A DNA stretch of 42,801 nucleotides, from positions 1 to 42,801 of IMG/VR virus record IMGVR_UViG_3300047476_002078. One strand, 5' to 3'. This DNA comes from a virus. Made by a program: the position numbers and the translations under genes. Positions within the stretch are counted from its first letter, which is position 1. Each line of letters starts with the position of its first letter. The notes beneath the pieces are model-generated. The model made no database searches and was not told where the DNA came from. It was given only the letters and a program-made list of their open reading frames with translations. Shown in pieces: positions 1 to 8,907 of this stretch.

Positions 1-1
1 A

Positions 2-519
2 ACTGGAGTCCAAGGCGAAACTGGTGTTCAAGGTGAAACAGGAGTCCAAGGCGAAACTGGAGTACAGGGAGCCACAGGCGTTCAAGGTGAAACTGGAGTT
101 CAGGGAACAACTGGAGTCCAAGGAACCACAGGTGTCCAAGGTCAAACAGGTGTTCAAGGTGAAACTGGGGTACAGGGAACAACTGGAGTCCAAGGTCAAA
201 CTGGAGTCCAAGGAACCACAGGTGTTCAAGGTGAAACTGGAGTACAGGGAACAACTGGAGTCCAAGGAACCACAGGTGTTCAAGGAACAACTGGGGTACA
301 AGGAGTCCAAGGTCAAACGGGTGTTCAAGGTGAAACAGGAGTCCAAGGAGCGACAGGAGTCCAAGGAACCACAGGAGTTCAAGGCATCCAAGGAAATACA
401 GGCGTACAGGGTGAAACTGGAGTTGACGGTTACACAGGGGTACAAGGAACAACTGGGGTACTAGGATTTACAGGTGTCCAAGGTGGAACAGGAGTCCAAG
501 GAGCAACAGGTCCAGCTTC
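2..519 (+). repeat. 18-bp coding tandem repeat (collagen GVQGxT unit)
   Basis: About 28 degenerate copies of an 18-base unit of the form GGNGTNCAAGGNNNNACN lie head to tail. Variation is mostly at third codon positions and at the X residue of every second triplet. One slip adds an extra GVQ triplet near 300-311. This is a protein-level repeat prone to copy-number change by recombination. Confidence 0.9.
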
Positions 520-892
520 ATTAGCTAACAATGAAGCTTCTGCCACACTTGATACAACAACAACGAGTAGTTCCGATGTTTTAATGTCAGGAATGACTTT
601 ATCACCTTCGGCAGGTAAATATTTGGTGACTTTTAGTACCGTAATATCTCAAGATACTGTAGGAGCTTCTGTTTTTGTTAGTATTTATAAAGGCGGTTCA
701 CAGGTTTCTGGAAGTGAAAGAGTGATTCAACCTCGTAACTCTACAGGTAACTCAACTTTAAACACTATTCCTGTGGCGGTAAATGCCATAGTAACAGTGA
801 CTAACGGACAGTCTATAGATATTTACTGGAGAACTTCGGGCGGAACAGCAACAGCTAAAGCTAGAATTATTGATATTATAAAAATTGCGTAA
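2..892 (+). CDS. Collagen-like tail fibre protein, 5' end outside window
   Basis: The frame is open from the first bases of the window, so the start lies upstream. From about 2 to 516 it encodes roughly 56 uninterrupted Gly-X-Y triplets, mostly a six-residue unit G-V-Q-G-(E/T/Q/A)-T. The Y positions alternate Gln and Thr, and proline is almost absent (one GPA at the end). A Ser/Thr-rich linker (about 517-583) leads to a beta-rich C-terminal domain of about 100 residues resembling the C1q-like trimeric tips of phage and bacterial collagen-like fibres. Known family role: trimeric host-recognition or capsid-decorating fibres. Seen: repeats and frame continuity. Inferred: trimeric fibre on the tail or capsid. 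The next structural gene starts 13 bases downstream with a GGAG ribosome site, so they are probably co-transcribed. The Thr at Y is a plausible O-glycosylation site given the nearby glycosyltransferases. Confidence 0.9.
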   Translation, partial: TGVQGETGVQGETGVQGETGVQGATGVQGETGVQGTTGVQGTTGVQGQTGVQGETGVQGTTGVQGQTGVQGTTGVQGETGVQGTTGVQGTTGVQGTTGVQGVQGQTGVQGETGVQGATGVQGTTGVQGIQGNTGVQGETGVDGYTGVQGTTGVLGFTGVQGGTGVQGATGPASLANNEASATLDTTTTSSSDVLMSGMTLSPSAGKYLVTFSTVISQDTVGASVFVSIYKGGSQVSGSERVIQPRNSTGNSTLNTIPVAVNAIVTVTNGQSIDIYWRTSGGTATAKARIIDIIKIA

Positions 893-905
893 TTGGAGAA
901 AATAA

Positions 906-1967
906 ATGGCTGACATTAAGTATGATTATATTAAAGTAATTAACCCTACCCAACTTTCTGAAGAAATTAGAAAAAGCTCTATTGTAACAGCTTTAAGTTA
1001 TATTTCTACTGAGGGTGAAAACGTACAAATCTATTTTAAAAGTGCTCTCTCTCAATTAGATAAAGACACTTTGGATAGTTTAGTGTCAAATCATTTACCT
1101 GCCTCAGATTATACGGCTCCAATTAATAAGGAAAATATCCCAATCTTCGAGCCTTCTTTGAGAAGAGGTAGAGAAGGAACAGAAACTTTTACAATCGTTT
1201 CACATGATTTTTCTGATAGAACTACTTGGTATCAAAATTCTATTCAAGTTACAAACCAAAGTCTCAGTTTGGTAAGTGGTAACATGTATCAAGCACCTGT
1301 AGGAAAAAGACACTGGATTAATATACATAATCCTAAATTAACGCTAGATCATAATAAAGTTTTAGAAAAAGATGGAAGCTTATCAGCAATATCTCTTCGT
1401 GAAGTTAAAGTTTATTCAAACGGTACTTTACTAAATTCTTCGGAATATTCAGTAGATTTTGAAAATGGTTCAGTAAGTTTTAATTCCCCGCAAGCTGGAA
1501 GTATTTCAGCCGATTTTTGGCATAATGATGGAGTTAGCTCAAATAATTTAGCTGATTTTATTATCAAACCTCAAACAGGCTATACTTTAAGAATTCAACA
1601 CGTAGAAATTCAAGTATCAAAAAATATTGCTTTTAATGACACTATAATTTTTGAAACTTGGGCAGGAGCGAACTTAGAAAATTATGGAAATTTTAGCAGT
1701 TCTGTTTTTGATTTAGGGTTTGGAATATCAAGAGCCTATTACCGTTCAATTAAAGATTTAATAAATTGGTGTAATAACTCATATCCTGTAATTCCTGCGG
1801 CAGGAGAATTACAAAACGATGTGATGTGTTTTCCTTTTATTTTTCTTCTTTCTCCTGAATTAAATTATAAGCAAAAATCTTTGATTAGACTTTGCACTAA
1901 AAATGGAGTGGGAGTTGCAGCGGAGATGGCTACAGCGACTTTTTATATGGAAAAATCTCAGATTTAG
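906..1967 (+). CDS. Tail fibre/baseplate-associated structural protein
   Basis: 353 residues, following the collagen-like fibre by 13 bases with a GGAG ribosome site at 897-900. The first 70 residues form a small mixed alpha/beta unit of a kind seen at the N terminus of phage tail proteins. The rest is beta-rich, with Asn/Ser-rich strands and a module (about 150-220) that reads like a short beta-sandwich. There is no signal peptide or membrane segment and no catalytic motif I can recognise. Position between a fibre and the tail tube gene supports a virion role, probably a fibre-attachment or baseplate accessory protein. The exact function is not recognisable from sequence. Confidence 0.6.
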   Translation: MADIKYDYIKVINPTQLSEEIRKSSIVTALSYISTEGENVQIYFKSALSQLDKDTLDSLVSNHLPASDYTAPINKENIPIFEPSLRRGREGTETFTIVSHDFSDRTTWYQNSIQVTNQSLSLVSGNMYQAPVGKRHWINIHNPKLTLDHNKVLEKDGSLSAISLREVKVYSNGTLLNSSEYSVDFENGSVSFNSPQAGSISADFWHNDGVSSNNLADFIIKPQTGYTLRIQHVEIQVSKNIAFNDTIIFETWAGANLENYGNFSSSVFDLGFGISRAYYRSIKDLINWCNNSYPVIPAAGELQNDVMCFPFIFLLSPELNYKQKSLIRLCTKNGVGVAAEMATATFYMEKSQI

Positions 1968-2102
1968 GCTGTATAAAATAATAGCATAATAAAAATGACA
2001 TAATGAGTTAGTTCTTTAGTGGGAACGTATAAAAATATAGATAATCAATTATTAAATCATTTATACAGACTTTAAGAACTTTTTTTATCGGAGTTTCATA
2101 TT

Positions 2103-2741
2103 ATGGCTATTCCTACAAATTCACGCATTTATCGTTCGGGGACAACTCCTCAGACACGATCAGTCGTAAGCAGTAAAAACAGAATTTTTGCTCCTGCGGC
2201 AGAAGGTAATCAATTACTTCAAATTGGAGCAATGGCAAGTTTTTCACCTAATGAATCACGAAATGTTGAACAGGTTAGAGGGATTGGTTACGGAGACATG
2301 ATTGCTGAACTTGTTCCGGGCGTAACAGAGGCAATGACTATTTCTGTCGTTAGAACTGCTTTATATCTTGCTAATGTTTTCCAAGTGTTTGGATACAAGT
2401 CAGGTACTTCAGGAGTTGTAAGATCATTAAGACATCATAAGTTCCCTTTTGATATAAAACATGAGCTTATTTTATCTTCTCTTACAGAAAATGCTACAGC
2501 TTCAGGCACTAAAGATTTAACAATATCAGGTCAAACTGTAAAAGCTCTCATCACTATTTTTGAGGGTTGTTGGATGACAAGCTGGAGCACCGAGTTTACT
2601 TCTGATGCTGCGATGGTTCAAGAAAACGTAGAAATTATTGTTACTGACGTTGTGGACGCTGACTCTACTTACAATGAATTTATTGATGCTGGTCTTGGAG
2701 GCAATGACGCTTACCAGTCTAACATTTACAAAGCTATTTAA
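2103..2741 (+). CDS. Probable tail tube protein
   Basis: 212 residues. The protein is rich in beta strands with the composition of contractile-tail tube subunits: an N-terminal region with SRIYRSG, then a stretch around residues 45-100 with the IGAMASFSPNESRNVEQVRG motif that I associate with tail tube proteins of large myoviruses. Length is close to the usual 160-220 residues. It would polymerise into the inner tube of the tail. It is preceded by a 135-base AT-rich gap that may hold a promoter, and by a CGGAG ribosome site about 8 bases from the ATG. It is followed by a hairpin terminator, as expected for a highly expressed structural gene. The assignment rests on remembered family resemblance and position ahead of the likely tail chaperone genes. 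Confidence 0.65.
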   Translation: MAIPTNSRIYRSGTTPQTRSVVSSKNRIFAPAAEGNQLLQIGAMASFSPNESRNVEQVRGIGYGDMIAELVPGVTEAMTISVVRTALYLANVFQVFGYKSGTSGVVRSLRHHKFPFDIKHELILSSLTENATASGTKDLTISGQTVKALITIFEGCWMTSWSTEFTSDAAMVQENVEIIVTDVVDADSTYNEFIDAGLGGNDAYQSNIYKAI

Positions 2742-2747
2742 TTTTTT

Positions 2748-2781
2748 AAGGGAGTAAAAGTTAATTTTTTACTCCCTTTAA
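2748..2781 (+). terminator. Hairpin terminator after tail tube gene
   Basis: A perfect 12-bp stem (AAGGGAGTAAAA at 2748-2759 pairs with TTTTACTCCCTT at 2767-2778) has a 7-base loop. The trailing U run is short (TTTAA), so termination may be partial. The GGGAGTA/TACTCCC core recurs in the terminator at 21664. Confidence 0.75.
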
Positions 2782-2782
2782 C

Positions 2783-2788
2783 TATAAT
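2783..2788 (+). promoter_or_regulatory. -10 box abutting start at 2796 (leaderless candidate)
   Basis: A perfect TATAAT lies 7 bases before the ATG at 2796, with no Shine-Dalgarno sequence between. A transcript starting the usual distance downstream would begin at or next to the start codon. No convincing -35 box is visible; the preceding terminator hairpin occupies that region. Confidence 0.55.
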
Positions 2789-2795
2789 ATAAAAT

Positions 2796-3284
2796 ATGGA
2801 TATAAAAAAACTTTCAAAAAAATTCGCTGAATTACACGCATCAACAATTCAAACTAAAGAAGTAGAAGTTCATGGTATGAAGGTAAAACTTCGACCATTG
2901 CAAAGCATAGAAGAAATTCAACTTCACAAATTAGTTTCAGATTTATCTGGTATAGAATATCTTTTAAGATTAAAACAAGAAACTTTAGGTTTTTCCATTT
3001 CTAGTATTGATGATGAAGAATTAGAAGAAGAAATAACAGATGATAGTGGTTCTTCTATGCCTAAATCTTTATATTTGAAGAAGAATTTTTTGTCTAAGTT
3101 ACCACAACAAGCAACTGATATTCTTTTCAACGCTTATCTTGTCTTAGGCATTGAGATGGAAGAAAAATCCAAATCTCAGATTAAATTTGATAACGCTGAT
3201 TTAATAAATAAATATCTTGAAGAAGAAAATGTTAAAAAAGTTAGCGAAACTGTAGATAAAATTATCGAAAAACAAGAAAACTAA
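2796..3284 (+). CDS. Probable tail assembly chaperone-type protein
   Basis: 162 residues, acidic and alpha-helical. Residues 20-45 hold a short beta segment (VEVHGMKVKLRPLQSIEEIQ) followed by a helix, a pattern common in phage tail assembly chaperones and small tail proteins encoded between tube and tape-measure genes. An acidic low-complexity loop follows (about 70-85), and the C terminus is helical and charged. Position directly after the tail tube gene supports the call. No tape-measure gene follows here because the next large gene is on the other strand. The start is set by a TATAAT box 7 bases upstream rather than a ribosome site. Confidence 0.4.
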   Translation: MDIKKLSKKFAELHASTIQTKEVEVHGMKVKLRPLQSIEEIQLHKLVSDLSGIEYLLRLKQETLGFSISSIDDEELEEEITDDSGSSMPKSLYLKKNFLSKLPQQATDILFNAYLVLGIEMEEKSKSQIKFDNADLINKYLEEENVKKVSETVDKIIEKQEN

Positions 3285-3308
3285 TTGATCTAATGGGGTT
3301 TAATTTAG

Positions 3309-4427
3309 ATGGAAGATGACTCATACTTTCTTGAGTCGCAAAACGACTTCATTGAAATTCAAACTCCTGATTTTGAAGACAATTATTTTCAAGTAAAGAA
3401 TTTAATTTTTGACGGGTTTGTTCCTGTAAGAATAAATTTTGGAAATTATAATTTTGTAGTAAAAGCTTTAAACCCTTCCGATTTTAAATACATTGATTTA
3501 ATAACAAATTCATCGTCTTCCAAAGTCCCTTTGTATTTTTTATATTCTCTTGTATTTTTTGACGGTCAAGAAATAGTCCCATTCAGAAAAGAACTTCACG
3601 AAGACGTTTTTAATTTATTTAATTCTTTTTCAAATAAAACCATAGATAGAATAATGCAATTATTGGGGTATCTTCAAGGATACTATACTAAATGCTATGA
3701 AAATTTAGAGGGTTATTTGTATGAAAAAGAATCCAGATACAAATGGGAAGTTTATAAACACAAAGCTTTAAACAGTTTAATTAAAGGTTTTTCAGATTAC
3801 AATACTGCTCAAGAAGTTTGGGTTAGTTTTAATCAAAGAGAAGACGAAAGAGAAAAAAGTGAAAATGATTTCATCCATTCTAAGTTCATAGCTTCAGCTT
3901 TTATTGGAAGCAAAGAGATCAAGCGTATAGAACAATTAGAAAAGAATCGTTGGAATGAAGAATTAAAAAGACGACAAAACGTAAGATTAAAAAATAAAGA
4001 AGATAAAATTATTCTCTCTGCTCCAATTTTAACTTCAGATGATCTCGTTAAAGAACTAGAAAAGCAAATCAAAGGTGAAATGGATGTGCATGATAGAATA
4101 ATAAAACAACATGAAGAACAGATGGAAAAATTCGCTGAACAGAGACGTTTACAAATGGAAGCTATGAAATCTCAAATGTCTTTTGGAGAAGAAGACAAAA
4201 ATATTTTTGGCGGAAGCAAAGCTGTTTCTAAAAAAGAAATGGAAGATAGTTTAAATAAATCACCAAACGATATACCTAAATATTCAGAGCAGACTGATAG
4301 ATATTTGAACAAAATTTCTCAAACAAAAATACAAGGTTCAGAATTAACTCAAGAAAGATCAATAAGTATTTTTGACCCTGAAGTACAAGAAGAACTAGAA
4401 AAATTAGAAAGGGTGATAAAAAAATGA
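3309..4427 (+). CDS. Tail assembly/virion protein with coiled-coil C terminus
   Basis: 372 residues, 24 bases after the previous gene. Residues 35-65 repeat the motif seen in that gene (a beta hairpin ending VVKALNPSDFKYIDLI, compare VKLRPLQSIEEIQLHKLV), so the two may be related small-plus-long chaperone-like proteins, although here they have separate start codons. Residues 60-190 are helical and aromatic-rich. From about 195 to 290 the chain is highly charged Lys/Glu coiled coil, and the C-terminal 80 residues are hydrophilic and probably disordered. No enzyme motif is visible. A weak GGGGT ribosome site lies about 9 bases upstream. The function is inferred from position only. Confidence 0.4.
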   Translation: MEDDSYFLESQNDFIEIQTPDFEDNYFQVKNLIFDGFVPVRINFGNYNFVVKALNPSDFKYIDLITNSSSSKVPLYFLYSLVFFDGQEIVPFRKELHEDVFNLFNSFSNKTIDRIMQLLGYLQGYYTKCYENLEGYLYEKESRYKWEVYKHKALNSLIKGFSDYNTAQEVWVSFNQREDEREKSENDFIHSKFIASAFIGSKEIKRIEQLEKNRWNEELKRRQNVRLKNKEDKIILSAPILTSDDLVKELEKQIKGEMDVHDRIIKQHEEQMEKFAEQRRLQMEAMKSQMSFGEEDKNIFGGSKAVSKKEMEDSLNKSPNDIPKYSEQTDRYLNKISQTKIQGSELTQERSISIFDPEVQEELEKLERVIKK

Positions 4428-4585
4428 TTGTATGTCTTAATTGCGGAATAGAGTTATCAGAGGAAAAAGATATATATTTCTCTGAATATGAGATTTATGC
4501 TAAAGCCTACATTTGCGAATGTGGTGGAGAATTTATGACATCCGATCAATTGGATGACATGTTAAATAAGATTAAGAAAGAATAG
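4424..4585 (+). CDS. 53-residue zinc-ribbon protein
   Basis: A short gene starting at the ATG inside the ATGA overlap with the previous stop (4425-4427), which implies translational coupling. The protein begins MIVCLNCG and has a second CEC pair near residues 31-33, giving a C-x2-C...C-x-C zinc-ribbon pattern, then a short acidic/basic helix. Such mini zinc ribbons are common in phages, and no specific function can be given. Its last 14 bases overlap the 3' end of the convergent 1246-residue gene, so no terminator separates the two convergent units. Confidence 0.7.
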   Translation: MIVCLNCGIELSEEKDIYFSEYEIYAKAYICECGGEFMTSDQLDDMLNKIKKE

Positions 4586-7500
4586 TGTTATTTATACCTA
4601 TTTGTTCGTTAGAAGAATTCTGAGAATCAACGGCTCTTTTTATAGAAGATACTGTACCTGTACCTCTACTTGCTCTGTAAGTTAGCCAAGAATATCTTTT
4701 ATTGAATAAATTTTCTTGCGTTGACGTAAGAGTATTGGAAATTTCAGATAACCTATCATTCAAATTAGATAAAAATGTATTTATTTCATTCAAACGACTA
4801 GGGTTAGTAACATCACGTCTATTTGTAATGTTTGAATTTTGATTTATATCCATCGTTAAATCAATTTGATTTTTAGATTTTGATTGATTCGTATCTGAAA
4901 TGAAAGAATTAACTTTATCTCTCCATTCTTTAGCTTCGTTAAAAGATATATCATAAGGAGGTCTAAATTCTTCCATTATAACAGATAGAAAATCATTTAC
5001 TTGATTTAAAAGAACTAAATACAGATTTTGGTTATTTATTTCCCCTTGAACAAGATTCAGCCAATCTTGATACTCTTCCGAAGTGAGTCTTGTAGTTTCA
5101 GGTTCTTGACCCGGAAGAGGAAAAGAAAAAGTAGGAAGAGATAAAATAACATTGAGTAATGAGGTTTCAGAATTTATGTTAGATTTTTCATTATTTACAT
5201 AAGTAACAATAGTATTGTTAGTAGTTCCTCCTGTAGTAGTTCCATTATCATTTTGATTGATTCCATCTAAAGCTGGAACTCTGAAAGGAAGTGATGAGCT
5301 ATAACCTTGTGGAAATAATCTCGATGAAGAATTAACTATATTTTGAATATCTGATTCGGTTACTACACCGTTATTTGCTCCAACAATCCATCCGTTGTAC
5401 TTCAATCTTTCGTTAGTGAAAGCATTAATTCTGTTATTAAAAAAATCAAAATATTTTTTGGCAATTCCGTCCTCTATTCTAGCTTTGTATTCTACCCACT
5501 TAGGAGTTTCATTTCCTGAATCTGAATTAGCTTCTTCTCCTCCTGCCGTTGCAGAGTAACCACTGGACGAAGGATTAGATAAACTATCATTTTCAGAGCG
5601 GATTTTATCCAATATTTTTTCTGCAATATCATTTTCATAAACAACGTCATAGAAAAATTGATCTGGAGAAATAAATTCGTAAGAAGCTTTGACAATGCTC
5701 CCTTCGTTTAAGTTTGAAAAAAACTTATATGTAGCAACTATTGTGGAATTTTCAGGTATATTTGAAAATATTGTGTAGCTTGCTTGAATACTAGAGCTTG
5801 AATTTAATTTTTTAAGATCAGATAAAGTTATAGTACCGTTTTCATTAATCGTGTAATCAATGCCTTCTTGTAAAATAACATTGTTATCTTTCACTGTTAT
5901 TGGAAGATCAATTATTGGTGTCGATAAGAAAGATAGCTCTGTTTGACCTTCTAAAAATACAGGTCTTCTAGTAAATTGGATAACATCTATAGGATATATC
6001 GGAGCTACTGTTCTACTTAATAATTGAATTATTGTTTTTCCGTCTTCAAATCTTGAAGATAAAACGGAGTATAAGTTATTGTTGATTTTAATGACTGTGT
6101 TAGGTTTGTAATTATTTGTAACATCTACCCCGTTAAACTCGATAGTGCTACTACCTGCAACACATTTTTCTGGGCTGTTAGTTTCAGTAATGAAGGTAAC
6201 AGGTTTTTTTGTCGTTCTTAAAATAGGGTTTTCATAAGCAGTATAAAATAAACCCTGCACAGTAATTATGGTGTCAGTTAGACCGGAATCTGTTTGATTG
6301 TTTGTAAATCCTAACATTAAGTTAGCAGTTCCTTCTTTAATTTTTAATCTGCTCCCTATTCCTGAACTTTGTGACTCTAGTTTAACAACTGTTTGGTTAT
6401 TAATAGTCACTGAAGAGGCTATGCTTACTATTAAGTTTATATCTTCTGCAATATCTTGAGCAGTTCTATCTCCAGATGTGAGTATGATAGTTTTTTCGAC
6501 ATCATCAACTTCAATAATAAATTTGTCGTTGATGCCAGAAGTTATTCTGAAAGGTTCAGGATTTGAAAAAAGAGTGGCTTTGTTTGACGTACTAGAAGAT
6601 TCTACTAAATAAAAATCATTATTTATTTGTATTAAAGTATCAGGCAGGTAATTGTTCGCAACATTAGCTTCTCTGATATAAAAAGTGTTACCGTTTTGAG
6701 GAACTTTAAATGAATTAATTTCAATAGGAGCGTTCACCAAATCAAATGCAAATTCTCCTCCATTAGCACCAAAACCTACAGAGTTTAAACCTGTGGTAAG
6801 ACCTAAATTTATGTTACCGTTTGCTTGAAGAATTTGAATACTGCTTGAACTTCCTGCAATTCTACTTGAAATGATAAATCTATTACCTGCGGTATTCTTT
6901 GTCGCAAAACTATTAGAGGCTTGTGAATTATAAGCTTCTATTATCTCATCTAAACTTACGTTTAGACCGATAGGTAGAGTAATAGATTCTATTACAGATT
7001 CAACTTGAATTATAATGTTATCATTTTCTCCTGCCGTTATGGTGTATGGGGCAGGCAAAGTATTAGTAACCGTAGCAGGAGTTCCTGCTAAAATTTCATC
7101 ATTTATTTGTCCAAAATCCGCCGATCTATAGCTTGCAGTTAAAACGTCTTCTGGAAACAAAGGGGTGTTTAAATTTAAAAATCCTGCTTCTAAAGCAATA
7201 ACATATTCACTTGAATCAACTATAGTTCCATTTTTTTTGATTATAAGATCATTTGAAATCAAAGCCCCTTCAGTTGATAAAACATATTCTGCAATCAAAT
7301 CATCCGTAAAACTTTGAGTGAAATATATCCGACCTGAACTCATCGCTCTACTTTGGTATTCTGTAGTATCTTGGGCTATGAAATCTACATTTGGAGTGAG
7401 CAGATTACCGTTTAATGTAATGGAGATTAAATCTTTAATAACTCCACCAACTCCCGTATTATTGAGATCGAACTGCGAAGTTGAAGAATCGAACGTATAA

Positions 7501-8312
7501 ACTTCATTTGTTATTGTGCGAAGAAAATTGATGCGGTTATCTTGAAGTGATATTGTGTAACCTATATTTTCTTCTGAAATTTCTTCGTTTATGCTGATTT
7601 GTAGCGTTCCCGAAATTATCAATTTTAAAACAGGCATGTTTACAAACTGAATACCACTTGATGCGTTTTTAACCAAAATTTCATCAACAACAACTTTTAT
7701 TCGGGCTAGATCAAATTCTGGATTTGTTGTGTTATTAACAAAAATAATGTTCGCCCCGTTATCTATCGGAGTTATTCCTGACGAAGGAACTAAAACTCCA
7801 GTAGCATCATAATTCTGACTTTGGTTAATCCATTTAAAATCTATGGATGAAAAAACAAAATTATTTTTTACCCACTTAACTGAACTGCTTCCAAGTTTTG
7901 CGGTAGTCTCTGATTCAATTAAATATTCTGCGGTTTTTGCATAAAATACCTGAACAGTATTTTTAACATTCACTCCAATTTTTCCTTCGATTATTGCTCG
8001 ATCAGAAGGATTGCCTTGTAAAATCGCTTCATAATTAGAGTTTTGGTTTATAGCGTCAACTAAGTCTTGAAGTTGTTTTCCGACTAAAGGTATAACGAGA
8101 TTGTCTGAGTGTGTTAAGTCTTCGTTTACTAGAGTCACTAATTCTTTAGCGTTAAGAAAAAGAAAAGCTGTGTCACCAGAACCGTTGTATTTTACGGTAA
8201 AAGCGTTACTTAGCGTGTACGTTCCTGAAGTTGAAGGAGGCAATGTTTTTTTATGATTTACTGCCGAAACTCGTGGCTGTCTAATTATGAAACTTGTTAA
8301 ATTAATAGGCAT
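4572..8312 (-). CDS. Large virion structural protein with flagellin-IN-like repeats
   Basis: 1246 residues, no signal peptide or membrane segment, Asn/Ser/Thr-rich and beta-rich. Two stretches (about residues 425-510 and 595-680) repeat the same pattern: an ITAGxND-type strand, a segment like DRTAQDIAEDIN, then SSxxGxxSxI and a LGFT-like end. This resembles the IN motif of flagellin and hook-associated proteins and is also used in phage tail proteins. Further repeats (for example SxxASYxFxS near 860-890) look like short Ig-like strands. The last 300 residues are more helical with Ser/Asn/Gly linkers. Likely a baseplate or tail surface protein. It begins in a TAATG overlap with the stop of the gene at 8312-8902, so the two are translationally coupled. 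Confidence 0.6.
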   Translation of the reverse strand: MPINLTSFIIRQPRVSAVNHKKTLPPSTSGTYTLSNAFTVKYNGSGDTAFLFLNAKELVTLVNEDLTHSDNLVIPLVGKQLQDLVDAINQNSNYEAILQGNPSDRAIIEGKIGVNVKNTVQVFYAKTAEYLIESETTAKLGSSSVKWVKNNFVFSSIDFKWINQSQNYDATGVLVPSSGITPIDNGANIIFVNNTTNPEFDLARIKVVVDEILVKNASSGIQFVNMPVLKLIISGTLQISINEEISEENIGYTISLQDNRINFLRTITNEVYTFDSSTSQFDLNNTGVGGVIKDLISITLNGNLLTPNVDFIAQDTTEYQSRAMSSGRIYFTQSFTDDLIAEYVLSTEGALISNDLIIKKNGTIVDSSEYVIALEAGFLNLNTPLFPEDVLTASYRSADFGQINDEILAGTPATVTNTLPAPYTITAGENDNIIIQVESVIESITLPIGLNVSLDEIIEAYNSQASNSFATKNTAGNRFIISSRIAGSSSSIQILQANGNINLGLTTGLNSVGFGANGGEFAFDLVNAPIEINSFKVPQNGNTFYIREANVANNYLPDTLIQINNDFYLVESSSTSNKATLFSNPEPFRITSGINDKFIIEVDDVEKTIILTSGDRTAQDIAEDINLIVSIASSVTINNQTVVKLESQSSGIGSRLKIKEGTANLMLGFTNNQTDSGLTDTIITVQGLFYTAYENPILRTTKKPVTFITETNSPEKCVAGSSTIEFNGVDVTNNYKPNTVIKINNNLYSVLSSRFEDGKTIIQLLSRTVAPIYPIDVIQFTRRPVFLEGQTELSFLSTPIIDLPITVKDNNVILQEGIDYTINENGTITLSDLKKLNSSSSIQASYTIFSNIPENSTIVATYKFFSNLNEGSIVKASYEFISPDQFFYDVVYENDIAEKILDKIRSENDSLSNPSSSGYSATAGGEEANSDSGNETPKWVEYKARIEDGIAKKYFDFFNNRINAFTNERLKYNGWIVGANNGVVTESDIQNIVNSSSRLFPQGYSSSLPFRVPALDGINQNDNGTTTGGTTNNTIVTYVNNEKSNINSETSLLNVILSLPTFSFPLPGQEPETTRLTSEEYQDWLNLVQGEINNQNLYLVLLNQVNDFLSVIMEEFRPPYDISFNEAKEWRDKVNSFISDTNQSKSKNQIDLTMDINQNSNITNRRDVTNPSRLNEINTFLSNLNDRLSEISNTLTSTQENLFNKRYSWLTYRASRGTGTVSSIKRAVDSQNSSNEQIGINNTILS

Positions 8313-8902
8313 TATAATATCTTCCCAACTCCTACCCCAGAACCCCCAACAATATTGGGAGCACCTAAAATAGGTGTAACTACTGTGCCTGAAGATAATA
8401 CATGAGGCACGATTGAGTTTGCAATTGCTTTAGCTAATTTTGGGGAGTATTGACCTAACATGCCATTCGCTCCAAGCATACCTACAAGCAAAGCTTCCAT
8501 GGCTGTAGGCGTTAATCCTGAAACTGAACCTTGACCTACTCCCACGCCTACACCGGAGTGTACGGTTTGTGTTTGATTTCCAGCTAAAAACCACAAAGCA
8601 AAAGCTTCTGAAATAGCTCCTGCTAATTTTGGTGAATATTGACCAAGCATCCCTTGTGAAGCAAATTGACCTATCATTAACCCTTTTAACGCAGCGGAAT
8701 TAATTCCAAGAACTTTTGAAGTTCCGACTCCTCCTCCGAGAGTTCCTGAGTCTATTGTTTGAATTGTAGCGGTGGATAAAATATTTATTGTAACTGCATC
8801 GGATATTGCAGTAGCAAGTGCAGGAGAGGATTTTCCTAAAATCCCTTGTGCCGCAAATTGCCCTATTAGTAAACCTTTAAAAGCTGACGCTACTAATGTC
8901 AT
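8312..8902 (-). CDS. Structural protein built of three internal repeats
   Basis: 196 residues with three copies of a roughly 30-residue alpha unit: LIGQFAAQGILGKSSPALAT, then MIGQFASQGMLGQYSPKLAG, then LVGMLGANGMLGQYSPKLAK. These are separated by Gly/Val/Thr-rich linkers (GVGVGVGQGS types). Gly- and Ala-rich, mildly hydrophobic, no enzyme motif. It lies in one operon with the large structural protein downstream (overlap TAATG at 8310-8314), so a virion or assembly role is likely, perhaps a small baseplate or tail component. The start codon lies 5 bases after a minus-strand TATAAT, suggesting a leaderless transcript. Confidence 0.55.
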   Translation of the reverse strand: MTLVASAFKGLLIGQFAAQGILGKSSPALATAISDAVTINILSTATIQTIDSGTLGGGVGTSKVLGINSAALKGLMIGQFASQGMLGQYSPKLAGAISEAFALWFLAGNQTQTVHSGVGVGVGQGSVSGLTPTAMEALLVGMLGANGMLGQYSPKLAKAIANSIVPHVLSSGTVVTPILGAPNIVGGSGVGVGKIL

Positions 8903-8907
8903 ATTTA

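Noticed and set aside
24-464. Open frame rich in Lys/Glu (KVKQESK-type repeats)
   Set aside because: It is an out-of-frame reading of the 18-base collagen repeat; the frame starting at base 2 gives perfect Gly-X-Y and continues into the C-terminal domain.
2-519. Possible CRISPR array or non-coding satellite
   Set aside because: No spacers; the 18-base unit keeps codon phase and encodes collagen triplets.
5492-5695. Minus-strand open frame inside the large structural gene, and similar shadow frames elsewhere
   Set aside because: Fully contained in a clearly coding frame, no ribosome site and biased composition.
8191-8201. TTTACGGTAAA palindrome
   Set aside because: Lies inside the 1246-residue gene and encodes F-T-V-K; likely chance. 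The copy at 36950-36960 is likewise inside a start region encoding M-F-Y-G-K.
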